Assembly: GCA_030015575.1 (NCBI GenBank) | Contig: CM057344.1 | Location: 592,232,410-592,296,409 of the forward strand | Length of the DNA: 64,000 nucleotides | Reading direction: 5' to 3' | Origin: Agapanthus africanus | Taxonomy: Eukaryota > Streptophyta > Magnoliopsida > Asparagales > Amaryllidaceae | Shown: positions 10,215 through 21,478 of the stretch, one piece after another | How positions within the stretch are numbered: the stretch's first letter is position 1 | Layout: every line of letters begins with the position of its first letter | Notes under the pieces: generated by a model | Database searches by the model: none | What the model was told of the DNA's origin: nothing | The model's input: only the letters and a program-made list of their open reading frames with translations | Position numbers and translations under genes: made by a program

Positions 10215-12290
10215 ATGTCTCCCCAGACGAATTCAGCTTCCAACGTGACCCCGATTCCGTACGTGGTCAAGATCAACGCTCGTGTGGTCCTCCCCGCAAG
10301 CCTCAGTCGACAGTGGGAGGAACCGCCCCGCCAGTTTGGCTCCGTCATCATCTACCCTGCCGGAAGCGCTCATCTGGAGGAAATCCCGGCGGAACAGGTG
10401 GCCAAACCGGTCCCAAGGGGCAAGAGGCCGAATGTCGTGATCGCCAAGGCACCACAACCAAAACTTAAGACGGTGTCTGAACGATTCTCTGGTACTCCAG
10501 CAGGGGGCAAGAACTCCGGTACAAAGGGCAACATCAAATGTTGCGGACGAGCTCAGGCGATGACTCCAACAAATGCACAATTGAGCGTATCTCCAAAGCC
10601 TTCCATTGCCCGGTCTGCGGCGTCTTCCCAAAGAGCCGAAGCCTGCCAGGTGCTTAGAACAGAAAAGTTAAGACAGAAGCGGCTCAGGTATCGAGCCAAC
10701 AAGAGGGCCAGGACTTCGGCCAAATGGAATTTTGTGAAGTTCCAAGTGCATGGTCGCCCCGCGACGACGGCTAAGTCGGACGTGAGAATCAGCAATTCCT
10801 TCGAGCCTCTGAAGTGGGTTCAGAAAAATGCCATGACCGCCAGAATCAAGAAGACAGCGGTCCGAACAATGCTACAAAGAGACGTGTCCCGGCCTCAACA
10901 GAAAAGGTATGACACTGTCTCTTCAAGAGTCTATCGGGCGCTTTGTGCCGCACGAAAGCAGCGGGGAAAATCCAGAAAAGAAGCGCCAGCACCATTCAAG
11001 AATCCGGCCAGGCCATCCGCCTTCAATCGACTGCCCGCTACCGAAACAGGAGGGCCAAGACAGCGATCCGTGAAATCAGCCGCCGATAATAAAAAGACGG
11101 CTGGATATGTCATCCATACGGTCTATATGGCGGGCGGGCGCCCCAGCGACAACCTTCACAGCAGAAGCAAGGATGGGGCCACCACATCCCAAGCCCAATC
11201 TAGCCTGAATGTGGTTGCCGCTGCCCAAGAACAGCCGCCCCCACTTGATGAAGAAAACCCTCTCGATGAGGATGATAGGCAGAAAGACCCCTCGGTCCAT
11301 GCAGAGTCAAGCTCGGACAGCGAGGAAGAGCCAACCTTCCGCCCCAGGACTGCGGAGCAAGAGCTGCTTCAAAAGCTTCGAAAACAGCTCAGAAGCAAAG
11401 ATAAAGAGATGACCAAGCTCTATTCGAAAATTGATGACTTAACGAACGTGGTGATGCAGCTTACGGCTCAAATTTCTCGAGCGCCTCCCAATCAGGCACA
11501 AGCCGCTACTAATCAGCCGGGTGATGACAATCCGAGGCAGCCAATGCTTGTTCCTTTAGGACCAAGACTGGTCGAGCCACATGAAAGCCGGCCACATTCC
11601 GCTTCTGGGGACGCCTTGGCCCCAGATAGCATTATCCCGCTAACACAGGATCGGATAATGGATTTGGTCACCAGCAAGGTTAAAATATTGGTGGCCGAAG
11701 CTGAAGCTCAGAAAGAAATCGGCAGTAGTGGGCGGCCATATCCCGCGCAGTACGATCTGATTGAGTTCCCAAGCGGCTACGTTATTCCTAAGTTCGGAAG
11801 ATTTGATGGAACGGGGAATGCAAATCAGCACGTCGCCCACTTCAAAGCATCGTGCGGAAATACAGGGGGCAATGACGCGCTCCTTCTTCGTCAGTTTGTC
11901 AACAGCCTGACCGGCGTTGCCTTCGACTGGTATGCGAGTATACCGGACGGGTCCGTCATTACCTTTGCCCAAATGGAGTCCCTGTTTCGGCAAAGGTTCA
12001 TGAGTGTCAGTGATAAAATCTCCATTGCCGACCTTGTGAGGACTAAGCCGGGGAAGAATGAAAGCAACACCGACTTTATCGCCCGATGGCGTAATCTCAC
12101 AGTCAAGTGCGAACAGCCGCTGGAGCAGGACCAGTCCGTCAGCCTTCTCATTGGGAACCTCAGCAATTGGATGGTCCCATTCTTGTGTACAGCGGGCCTT
12201 AAGACATTTCAGGAGCTAACCAAGAAAGTTCAAATGCTAGAACGCTCGAAGCAAGAGTCCCCGCCGGACTCTCAGAGAGACAAAACTTGA
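10215..12290 (+). CDS. Gag of element E
   Basis: Structural capsid protein of a fossil Tat element. The start chosen is the ATG at 10215 (MSPQTNSAS). The frame is open 28 codons further upstream, but that stretch is leader sequence. The N-terminal 350 residues or so are basic and low in similarity to known domains. An acidic stretch and a short coiled coil (around SKDKEMTKLYSKIDDLTNVV) follow. The Retrotrans_gag core (PF03732) lies near the C-terminus, with FGRFDGTGNANQHVAHF, FDWYASIPDGSVITFAQM and RWRNLTVKCEQ. Gag-type sequence continues after 12290 into the next entry. It belongs to a retroelement and is not a host gene. Confidence 0.85.
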   Translation: MSPQTNSASNVTPIPYVVKINARVVLPASLSRQWEEPPRQFGSVIIYPAGSAHLEEIPAEQVAKPVPRGKRPNVVIAKAPQPKLKTVSERFSGTPAGGKNSGTKGNIKCCGRAQAMTPTNAQLSVSPKPSIARSAASSQRAEACQVLRTEKLRQKRLRYRANKRARTSAKWNFVKFQVHGRPATTAKSDVRISNSFEPLKWVQKNAMTARIKKTAVRTMLQRDVSRPQQKRYDTVSSRVYRALCAARKQRGKSRKEAPAPFKNPARPSAFNRLPATETGGPRQRSVKSAADNKKTAGYVIHTVYMAGGRPSDNLHSRSKDGATTSQAQSSLNVVAAAQEQPPPLDEENPLDEDDRQKDPSVHAESSSDSEEEPTFRPRTAEQELLQKLRKQLRSKDKEMTKLYSKIDDLTNVVMQLTAQISRAPPNQAQAATNQPGDDNPRQPMLVPLGPRLVEPHESRPHSASGDALAPDSIIPLTQDRIMDLVTSKVKILVAEAEAQKEIGSSGRPYPAQYDLIEFPSGYVIPKFGRFDGTGNANQHVAHFKASCGNTGGNDALLLRQFVNSLTGVAFDWYASIPDGSVITFAQMESLFRQRFMSVSDKISIADLVRTKPGKNESNTDFIARWRNLTVKCEQPLEQDQSVSLLIGNLSNWMVPFLCTAGLKTFQELTKKVQMLERSKQESPPDSQRDKT

Positions 12291-14484
12291 AAAAGCAAGC
12301 GGGACGACAATCGTAGAAACGGGAGTTCCAGCAGTACCAATGTCTTCAATGCCTCCGACAATGAAGAAAAGCGAAGGGCGGGCGAATCCAAAACCAACCG
12401 GTCTCGAAAGCCATTGCTGGGAGGAGATGGGCCTTCCCTAGAGGAGAAAAAGAACAAGGTTTACTCTTTCAGAAGGGATAAGGTCCGCAAGATATTTAAA
12501 GATGCCTTGAACAACGGCCTACAATTGCCGGAGTCGAAAAGACCCCAAGAAGCAAAAATGACCGACAATCCTCTGTATTGCCCGTACCACCGAGTAGTGA
12601 GCCATGCGATCGAGGATTGCTATATCTTCAAAGACTGGGTCGAGAAGCAGTACAAGGCTGGAGAAATCGAGCTGTCCAAAAGTGTGTTGGTGAACAATCA
12701 AGTTGCAACCACCAACTTTATACAGACAGAAACTGAAGCCTTCTGGGAGCAGACAGCCGAACCCGCTGCCCTGAGAAATGAAACGGACTCATCACGGCCT
12801 CCGTGGAGTACGCACATCTAATAAGACGAAGAAGATGATAAAGCTACTTCGGAAAGAACCCAGGACGGAACGGGAAGGGCAGAAGAAGCCTACCAGTCCA
12901 GCTGCCAATGCGGCTCCATCAGGCTCAAAATCCAAGAAGCTCAAGAAGAAGAAAAGTGCAGCTAGGCGCGAAAAAGAGTCTGCAGGGAGATCGACCATTC
13001 AAAAATATATCGATTCTCTCGAAGAATATGAACAAAAGGAAAGAACATTGATTCAATTGAAGGAGTTCTTCCCTGTACAAGCGGCTGAAATTCTGGAGGA
13101 GTTAGAAGAAGACTCCAATGAAGAGATCCCAGTAGTGACCTGCTACGCTATCCATCTTGGCAGCGACTCCGAGGATGAGCTCTGTTTTCTCGAAGAAGAT
13201 GAGGAGCTCGCCACAAAGGCCAATCAAATCCAGCTCAGAAGCGGCAGGGCTCTACCACCAAATCAGGGCAACGCCCCAAAAGGGAAGGAAAAACATGCGG
13301 CTAATGATGAAGATGGCAGAGAACCGGCTGATCAAAACTCAAGTCCTTCCTCGGTGGACTATAATGTCTTGGCTCACCTTCGAAGGCTTCCGTCTCTCCT
13401 GAGCATCTACGACGTCTTGGTCTTATCTAAGGAGCTTAGAAATGTTCTTATTCACGCTCTCCAAAACCCCGAGCGGTATCAGGCTCACTTTGCGGAAATT
13501 AATATGAAAGAAGCTCCGCACGCTTTGCATGCCGCCGCAGTCACATTTAAGGATGAAGACTTGCTACTGGGAACGGCTGAGCATAATCGGCCGCTTTACG
13601 TGACCGGGTACAGCGACGGAGATCGGATTAATCGCATATTGATTGATCCGGGGTCTTTAGTGAACATCATGAACTTGCGGACGCTGAAGAGTTTGTCAAT
13701 GGACTTCCGACACCTGTCAAGAGAAAGGATTGTCATTTAGGGCTTCAACCAAAATTGCCAGCAAGTTCTGGGGTCCATAGCTCTGCCAATCAAATTCGGG
13801 GATCTGCAAACTGAAGCTAAGATATACGTGATCGACGCCGACACGTCTTATAAGATTCTCTTGGGGCGGCCGTGGCTCCACGATTATGGCATCATTCCGT
13901 CAACTCTCCATCAATGCATGAAGTATACTAAAAATGGCGAAGAAAGACGCATTGACGGAGACATCCAGCCGTTCGGTGTGCATGAAGTCCGCTATAAAGA
14001 TTCTCGGTACTTTATGAACCACCAAAATGCTAAGCCACAACTGACTGAGGATAGACCGGCCCCAAGACCCAAAAGCAAATCTGCACCGGTTGTCACTTTC
14101 AAAAGTAAAAACGCCCAAGTGCGCCCACATTTCGGTAGCGACACTGATGAGTCCGACGCTGGAAGCCCGTCCTTCCGTAAAACCCGCCCTCATTTCGGCA
14201 GCGATACGGACGAATCTGTTACTGAAGGTCTATCTAGCAGCAAAGTCCGCCCTCATCTTGGCAGTGACACTGAAGAGTCAGAAGAAGAGGACCTGCCGTG
14301 CAACAGCTGTGCAGATTGGACCCCTATGCAGCAAGGGAAACTAAGAGAGACCTTCGAAGTTGCAGAAGGGTCCCTGGCCATCACAAGGGTGCCGGAACGG
14401 ATGTGCAAAGAGCTCGACGCTTTGTCAGTCTCTACCGTGGACCAGCTGAAAACTTTCTACGTACCCGGAAGGAAAAATAGATAG
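12291..14484 (+). pseudogene. Gag C-terminus and protease region of element E
   Basis: This carries the Tat-type CPYHRVVSHAIEDCYIFKDWVE block (the usual CxxH...HxxxxC feature of Tat gag) near 12580. A lysine/glutamate-rich linker follows, then the retropepsin-like protease: ILIDPGSLVNIM near 13640 (the family has D-S/T-G at this place) and YKILLGRPWLHDYG near 13850. Three degenerate repeats of RPHFGSDTDES lie at 14120-14280, an unusual low-complexity spacer. It is a fossil and is not intact over its length. Confidence 0.8.
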
Positions 14485-14772
14485 AAGGGCATCCTGTTTT
14501 ACAGGTCAAACCCCGTTGTGCACCCGGACGATCTTTCTGTCGCGTGCCTTCCCTATGAGAGGGGCATAAGAGCCGTCCTCAATCCTAGATACTATGCGCC
14601 CGATATGTGGGAATACTTTAAGAAGTGCGGATGCCGGTTATATCAAACGGAGTCCGAAGCAAAGTTTTACGAAGGGCTATGGTATCCGCCCTAAGTCCGA
14701 GCACTCATCGATGGACGAATTCCAGATAGACGGGGCATAGGCTACATTCAACCTGATTCCAAAGCGTGCTAC

Positions 14773-16674
14773 ATGATCCATGTTGGTGAGGCCAGCGAAA
14801 GATCAAATGATGATGACGAGATAGCCGAGCCAGAAGAAGCTCCTCAAGAGCTCGAAGATGGTGGACAAGCAACCTTTGACGAGCTAACCGAGATTGACTT
14901 AGGAACGCCCGATAATCCAAGGCCGGCCTACATCAGCTCACTCTTGTCGGAGGAAATGAAAGAGCAAATAATTGCCCTGCTGCGTGAGTTCGTCGACTGC
15001 TTCGCGTGGACGTACAAAGAAATGCCTGGCCTTTCCCCTGAGGTAGTCGTGCATAAGCTGGCTATATCTCCTGATGCTAAGCCAGTCAAACAAGCTCCTC
15101 GAAGAATGAGAAGGGAGTTGGAAGAAAAGGTCATCAAGAAAACCAAGAAACTCATCGATGCCGGCTTCATCAGGGAAGAGAAATATGCAGACTGGATCGC
15201 ATGCATAGTCCCAGTGAAGAAGAAAAATGGGCAGATCCGAGTTTATGTCGATTTCAGGGACCTCAACAAGGCATGTCCTAAAGACGACTTCCCGCTACCG
15301 GTCATGGAAATGATGGTCGATGACACCTCAAATTACGAACTGTTCACCTTTATGGATGGCTCGTCTGGAAATAATCAGATCAAGATGTCGCCTGAGGATG
15401 AGAAGCACACAGCATTTCGAACCCCGATCGGAATATATTGTTACAAGGTGATGTCGTTCGGATTGAAGAACGCAGGTGCTACATATCAAAGAGCAATGAC
15501 CAATATCTTCGATGACCTAATTCATAAAGTCATCGAATGTTATGTTGATGATCCGGTCGTTAAGACTAAAACCAAGGCCGATCATATCCAGGATATTAGG
15601 ACCGTTCTCACCAGACTGAGGGAATTTGACCTGAAGACGAATCCTCTGAAATGCGCTTTTGGCGTGTCATCGGGAAAATTCCTGGGCTTCATAGTCCGAT
15701 ATCGAGGGATCGAAGTTGACCCATCAAAGATAAAGGCCATCATGGAGATGCCCCATCCGAAGAGTCTGGCCCAGCTAAGATCTTTTCAAGGCAAGCTTGC
15801 TTATATACGGAGGTTTATCTCAAATTTATCGGGGAGATGTAAGCCCTTCTCAAAGCTCATGAAGAAAGGAGCTCCTTTTATCTGGGATGCCGAATGTCAA
15901 GCAGCGTTCGAAAGCATCAAACAATACTTGTTGCACCCTCCAGTGCTGGCCGCTCCTATTCCAAATAAACCGTTGATTCTCTATACTGCCGCGCTAGATG
16001 AGTCACTCGGTGCGCTCCTCGCCCAGAATAACGAGGAGGGAAAGGAAAATGCCCTCTACTACCTCAGTCAAACTCTAGTCGGGGCGGAACACAACTATTC
16101 CCCAATCGAAAAGCAATGCCTGGCTCTGATATTTGCTGTGAAGAAGCTGAGGAACTATCTGCTGGCTCATCGGGTTATGCTGATCTCCAAGGTCGACCCG
16201 CTCAAACACTTGATGACCAAAGCAAGCGTAGCCGGCAGGATGGCAAGATGGGCTGTCATGCTACTTGAGTTTGACATAGTTTATACTCCTCAGAAAGCAG
16301 TAAAAGGGCAAGCTCTTGCAGACTTTCTCGCTGCTCATCCCATACCAGAAGGGTCGCCGCTAAATTGTGAGTTACCCGACGAACAAGTGCTGCACCTCGA
16401 GAAAGATGAGCCATGTTGGGAGCTCTACTTCGATGGAGCCTCATCAATAAGGAGCTTCGGCAAATCAAGCGTCCCGGAGGTCAAAGCGGGGATAGGATTG
16501 GTATTCATCACGCCATCAATGGGAACCCTACGGCGTTCTTTCGCTCTCACCGAGCCTCGAACGAACAACGAAGCTGAGTATGAAGCTCTGATAGCTTGTT
16601 TGGAGCTCGCCATAGAAATGGAAATCCGTCGGCTACGGGTTTACGGTGACTCCCGCTTGTCGTCAACCAAGTAA
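14773..16674 (+). pseudogene. Reverse transcriptase and RNase H domains of element E
   Basis: RVT_1 motifs in order: KKKNGQIRVYVDFRDLNKACP, FTFMDGSSGNNQIKM, FGLKNAGATYQRAM, and the catalytic YVDD box. A retroviral-type RNase H follows (LILYTAALDESLGALLAQ, YSPIEKQCLALIFA). Near 16420 a second RNase H begins (CWELYFDGASS ... NNEAEYEALIACLELA). This archaeal-type extra RNase H is an established trait of the Tat lineage. It copies genomic RNA to DNA inside the virus-like particle. It is a fossil and part of one interrupted pol region. Confidence 0.9.
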
Positions 16675-17060
16675 GCGGCAATTATAAGATATACAAACCC
16701 GAGTTGGCTCGGTACAGAAGCCGAGCGGTGGAACTCATGAAACGGTTCACTCATATTGAACTAACGAGAGTCCCTAGAGCGTTGAACGGAAAGGCTGATG
16801 TACTCGCTCGCTTGGCCAAGGAGCTGGCTGATCCTGACATGGACGAAATTCTGATCACAGTCAGGAGCCGACAAATTCTACCCCCAGTCTCTCTACGAGA
16901 AGAGGAAAGCGCGGAACAGAAGAGCAGTCCTGCGGAAGAAGCTTCGATCATCCAAAACGAGCCCGATTGGAGAGAACCCTTCATAGAGTACCTCTGATAC
17001 GACAAGCTGCCCGAAGAAAAATCTGCGAGGATTCAGCTGAAGAAGAGAGCTCTCCGATAC
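16675..17060 (+). pseudogene. Second RNase H end and linker to integrase of element E
   Basis: The reading continues with YRSRAVELMKRFTHIELTRVPRALNGKADVLARLA, which is the C-terminal part of the second RNase H, where the conserved N-x-x-AD-x-LA motif lies. An acidic linker to the integrase follows. It is a fossil. Confidence 0.75.
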
Positions 17061-18218
17061 GTGTTTGTAAATGACACGCTATACCGCAGGTCATATGACC
17101 AACTCTGGCTCAGGTGCCTGTCATCGACCGAAACCCAAAAAGTCATGAAAGAAGTTCACTCAGGCGTTTGCGGTGCTCACCAATCTGGCCCCAGGATGCC
17201 ACTGCAAATTAAACGGCTTGGGTATTATTGGCCCACCATGATACGGGACCGCGGAGAGCATGCAAAGAAATGTTATATCTGCCAAATTCACGGTGATTTT
17301 ATTCACAAGCATCCCAATCCATTGCATCCTACGGTGGCGTCGTGGCCCTTCGAAGTCTGGGGCACCGACATTGTTGGCCCAATTGATCCTCCGTCATCCA
17401 AAGGCCACCGGTTCATACTGGCCGCAACTGATTACTTCTCCAGATGGGCTGAAGCTGTCCCGCTAAAAGAAGTCAAGACAAAAGATATTCTGACATTCTT
17501 CCAACACAATATTCTATACCGCTTTGGTACACCAAGAAGAATCATTTCTGACAACGGGCCTTCCTTCAAGAGCTTCAATGCCTCAAGGTTCGCTACTCAG
17601 CACAAGATAGACTGGAGATATTCCTCCATCTACAATCCAAGAGCCAATGGGCTAGCCGAAGCCTTCAATAAGACTCTATGCAAGCTCCTGAGGAAAAATG
17701 CTTCAGCCAACAAGAGAGACTGGAATCTCAAACTTCACGAGGCGTTGTGGGCATATCGTACCACGCACCGTACTCCAACACAGTCCACTCCATACTCATT
17801 GCTCTTCGGAGTGGAGGCGGTCCTCCCTCTCGAAGTCGAATTTCCAAGCTTAAGAATGGTCGTTCAGCACGAGTTGATGGAGGAGGAACACGTGCTCCTT
17901 CGACTTGAAGAGCTCGATGCCCTCGAAGAAAAGAGGCTCGCGGTACAGCAAAATCTGGAGCTATACCGAGCCCAAATGTCACGGGCCCATGACAAGATAA
18001 CCCGTCTCCGCGCTTTCAAGAAAGGTGAATCGGTGTTGGTCCTCAAAAGACCGATTATCCCCAATCGACATGCCAAGTGAAAATTCGAACCAAACTGGGA
18101 AGGACCATACGTCATCGAGAAAGTGTTCGACGGAGGATCCTACCAACTAATAAGTGCCGAGGGAGAAAGGCCCATGCCACCCATCAATGGCCGATATCTC
18201 AAGAAATACTACACGTAA
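17061..18218 (+). pseudogene. Integrase of element E
   Basis: An HHCC-like zinc region (HSGVCGAHQSG ... CYICQ) precedes the rve core. Core residues are visible as D in VWGTDIVGP, D in IISDNGPSF and E in NGLAEAFNK. The C-terminal part includes the WAYRTTHRTPTQSTPYSLLFG block typical of gypsy integrases and ends with GRYLKKYY near 18216. It inserts element DNA into the host genome. It is a fossil. Confidence 0.9.
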
Positions 18219-18789
18219 ATGCTCTAAGTCGCAGGCGAATTGAGCATATCAGCCCTACGGTCTGGATCAGACATCCTGCAAAACCGTATACAATCCACGG
18301 GCGTAAATGACCCCTATCTCTCCCAAATCCTGCCGGTGAGACTACTTTTAAAGTCCCACCAGCGGTAAAAAAAAGAGAGAAAGAGAAAAAAAAATAATAA
18401 TAAAAGAAATAGAAAAAATAAACGGTATGTCCACAAGCAAAACGGGCACGGATGAAAACCCGAAAGGGCTCCGTGCGTAAAAACAGCATGACTACCGGAG
18501 AGTCTGCGATAACCCGAAAGGGCGCAAACTCGTGAAAAGAGATGAAATACACTCGCAAAGTCCTCTCGACCTTGTGAGGAGAAAACCCCTGCGTGAGATC
18601 TTTACGACTCATAAAGGAGCAACACACTTAGGAATCCTCACGATTCCTAAGGAGAAAATACACCTGCGGGATCCTTACGACTCGTAGGAAGAAAATGCTT
18701 TTATGGGAAACTCACGGCCCATAAAATTGAAAAGCCTTAGGTAATAGGGACCCAAACCTGTCTCCTAAGCCATCGTCCCCCAACGGGCA

Positions 18790-19240
18790 ACGGCAAATGA
18801 TGAGTCGCTCCTGGCATTTCGCTTCAGTGTTAGCGGTGCTGATGCCAACCAAAAACCCAAATCCCAAGTCCTCCCAAGGCAAATGATGAGTTGCTCCTGG
18901 CATTATTCCAGTGCAGCAATGTTGATGCCAAACAAGATCCAAATTCCAAGTCCCCAAATGGCGAATGATGAGTCGCTCCTGGTACCATATTCCAGTGCAG
19001 CGATGCAGACGCCAACCAAATTCCAAATCCCATACCCCAACGGCGAATGATGAGTCGCTCCTGGTACCATATTCCAGTGCAGCGATGCAGACACCAACAA
19101 AATCCCGAAATTTTTCCGGCCCTACGGTCTGGATCATATATCCTGCAAAACCGTATACAATCCACGGGCGTAAAACAATCCCAAAATCCTCTCAATGATA
19201 GATGATTCGCTCCTGGTACCATATTCCAGTATAGCGATGC
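18790..19240. repeat. Degenerate tandem repeat with ATTCCAGTGCAGCGATGC units
   Basis: About five copies of a unit holding GATGAGTCGCTCCTGGTACC and TTCCAGTGCAGCGATGC, at irregular spacing of 80-130 bp. Confidence 0.8.
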
Positions 19241-19392
19241 TGATGTCAACCCAAATCAAAATCAACAAGTCAACTTCCACTCCGACACCGCAGAAAGCGG
19301 AGCAAGTCAGAATCCAATCTCGACACCGCAAGAAGCGGAGCAAGTCAAGTCTACCCCTGACACTGCAAGAAACAGAGCAAGTCAAATCAAGA

Positions 19393-19900
19393 ACCGACCG
19401 TCCAAGTGGCAAAAAGGGCAGCATCGACCGTCCAAGTCGCAAAAAGGGCAGGACCGACCGTCCACGTCGCTAAAAGGGCAGCACCGACCGTCCACGTCAC
19501 TAAAAGGGCAGCACCGACCGTCCAAGTCGCTAAAAGGGCAGCCACGACCGTCCAAGTCGCTAAAATGGCAGCACTGACCGTCCAAGTCGCAAAAAGGGCA
19601 GTATCGACCGTCCAAGTCGCAAAAAGGGCAGAACCGACCGTCCACGTCGCTAAAAGGGCAGCACCGACCGTCCAAGTCGCTAAAAGGGCAGCCACGACCG
19701 TCCAAGTCGCAAAAATGGCAGCATCGACCGTCCACATCGCTAAAAGGGCAGCAACGACCGTCCAAGTCGCAAAAAGGGCAGAATCGACCGTCCACGTCGC
19801 TAAAATGGCAACATCGACCGTCCAAGTCGCTAAAAGGGCAGTATCGACCGTCCAAGTCGCAAAAAGGGCAGCATTGACCGTCCATGCCGTAAAAATGGCA
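19393..19900. repeat. 30-bp tandem array in the E 3' UTR
   Basis: About 17 head-to-tail units of GACCGTCCAAGTCGCAAAAAGGGCAGCA-type sequence, plus an isolated unit at about 19988-20017. Variation is mostly at a few fixed positions (CGC A/T, GGGCA/TGGCA). The period is a multiple of three, so both strands stay open by chance. Confidence 0.95.
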
Positions 19901-20119
19901 ACGCAGGATTCCTACAAAGCGGGAACCAGATCACTCCGGGCCAGGGAAACGTCTATCACGGACACTCCGTCTCGGAGACATGTCAAGCAACGACCGTCCA
20001 TGTCGTAAAAAGGGCAGTGCTAGCTTCCCAAAAAGCGGGAACCAAATCGGGTCGCCTCCAAGTAAAAGAGGATCCATCAATTTCATGCACACGACCCACA
20101 TATGTGGTGTGCATTTATT

Positions 20120-20133
20120 GATGAGGGGCAATT
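20120..20133 (+). other. Polypurine tract of element E
   Basis: GATGAGGGGCAATT directly before the 3' LTR start TGTTGGGG. Confidence 0.65.
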
Positions 20134-21473
20134 TGTTGGGGTAAAAATTTACACCCCGGTTGACCAAGTCAAAATCAAAGTCAACCCCAAGCCAAGTGGG
20201 CCCAAGCCCAGATCCAGTGGGCTCATGCCCGGGTCGAGCCCGAACATGAAGCGCCTGGCCTCCCCCCATGCCAAGATAAAAATTTTGTAATAAATAATTT
20301 TATTGCATTTCTTTTATTTTATTTTATGGATAAATGTAAGAAAAATAGGCATAAAGCCAAATTTTTGTAAAGCCCGTGGCTTATGTGCAAAAAGAAATGG
20401 CACATGAACCATGGGATAGGCAAAATGCCATTTTGTGAAGCCCAAGGGGCTATGTGTAAAGTGTATAGCCTATAAAGGCAAAGATAATGAAATATCTCAA
20501 CAACTTTTTTTTCTCTCTCCAAAAAAAGTTTCAGATCTGAGATCTTTCTTCCTTCTTCAAGGTTCCAAAACTTTCTTCTTTCTTTTGAATTAAATCAAGA
20601 GTTTTACTCTTCCTTTTTCAAAACTAAATAGTTTTCCACCACAAAACCCATTAAGGGGAACTCAGATCTGCCATCAGATCTCAAAAAGAAAAGATTTTTA
20701 AATCCCACATCTCTTTATCTCCAAGATCCGGCCAGCAAAGAAAGAAGAAGGACCCATTTCCTTAACCCAAAGTATCTTAGGAGTCTAACTCCACCCTATT
20801 TTCTCTTTAGAGAATTTCCGGGACTAAAAACCCCTTTTTTTCCTCGCTGGTGCGCTAGCGCTCGAGCGCAAAGCGCCCACGTGCCGACACGTGGCGCGCT
20901 TGTGCTCCAGCGCGCTTGCGCTCCAGCGCTCTACGCTCGAGCTCAAAGCGTCCACGTGCCGACACGTGGCGCGCTTGCGGTCAAGCGCCCAGTCGCTGGC
21001 CCCACGCATCCTCTGGATGTCTTTCCCCCCCCTTTTTTTATATATATACATATATATACAAATGTATACATACACATACTCCACGACACTGTCCCCCTCA
21101 AAAAAAATTTTGGGCCGGGGCGTTGCCCCGAACCCCGCAAGGGGGCTGCTAGCCCCCTTGACCCCCAGCCCGCTATCCGGGTAGCGGGACCCCCGTAAAA
21201 ACTCTGCGTGGTTTCCGATATATCCAAAACCCCCTTTTAAAAAACACACGCACACCGCACATTGAGTTCGCATGACCAGTTTAACTCGTTAATCGGTGGT
21301 TCTCTCGCCCCAAAGGCGAAGGGTAATTAACGGTAGCTTAGTCCGCGGCTGCCGGAGATTCGGATCCCCACAATCATTAAAGCTCAGCCTACCCTAGGCA
21401 GGGAAAATCTGTAGTACGCCTGACAAGCGTGCGCGTATTCCCATCTCAATGGGGTGACGAAAAACACCCTACA
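20134..21473 (+). repeat. 3' LTR of element E (1340 bp)
   Basis: Nearly the same as 8664-10073, with fewer GC-array units and one extra GC-rich block near 21080-21165. Followed by the TSD GGGAT. Confidence 0.9.
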
Positions 21474-21478
21474 GGGAT

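Larger units (their letters stand above)
18219..20119 (+). other. 3' UTR of element E with several repeat families
   Basis: Non-coding. It holds a 52-bp block (CTACGGTCTGGATCA...) present at about 18255 and again at 19129, a 75-90 bp repeat (AATGATGAGTCGCTCCTGG) between 18790 and 19240, and the 30-bp array below. Tandem repeats in the 3' UTR are known in plant Tat/Ogre elements and are considered a source of new satellites. Confidence 0.8.
8664..21473 (+). mobile_element. Element E: nearly full-length Tat-lineage Ty3/gypsy retrotransposon
   Basis: Both LTRs (8664-10073 and 20134-21473) and a perfect 5-bp TSD GGGAT (8659-8663 and 21474-21478) are present. In order it carries gag, aspartic protease, reverse transcriptase, RNase H, a second RNase H, integrase, and a long 3' UTR with tandem repeats. 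The dual RNase H and the long repeat-bearing 3' UTR are typical of the plant Tat lineage. The element is structurally complete but looks broken, with roughly half a dozen interruptions across its coding region. Its LTRs differ by about 2% by eye (apart from repeat-number changes), suggesting an insertion of the order of a million years ago or less. It sits inside the LTR of element D. Confidence 0.95.

Noticed and set aside
10233-12166. Minus-strand frames opposite gag of E
   Set aside because: Antisense shadows of a clear gag frame with no domain.
17728-18115. Minus-strand frames opposite integrase of E
   Set aside because: Shadows of the integrase frame.
19382-20008. Repetitive protein frames over the 30-bp array (200 codons plus, 167 minus)
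   Set aside because: Both strands are open only because the period is a multiple of three. No start context, homology or conserved frame supports coding.
19393-20017. CRISPR-like regular repeats of 30 bp
   Set aside because: Units are head-to-tail with no spacers, and lie in a plant retrotransposon 3' UTR. It is a satellite-like tandem repeat.
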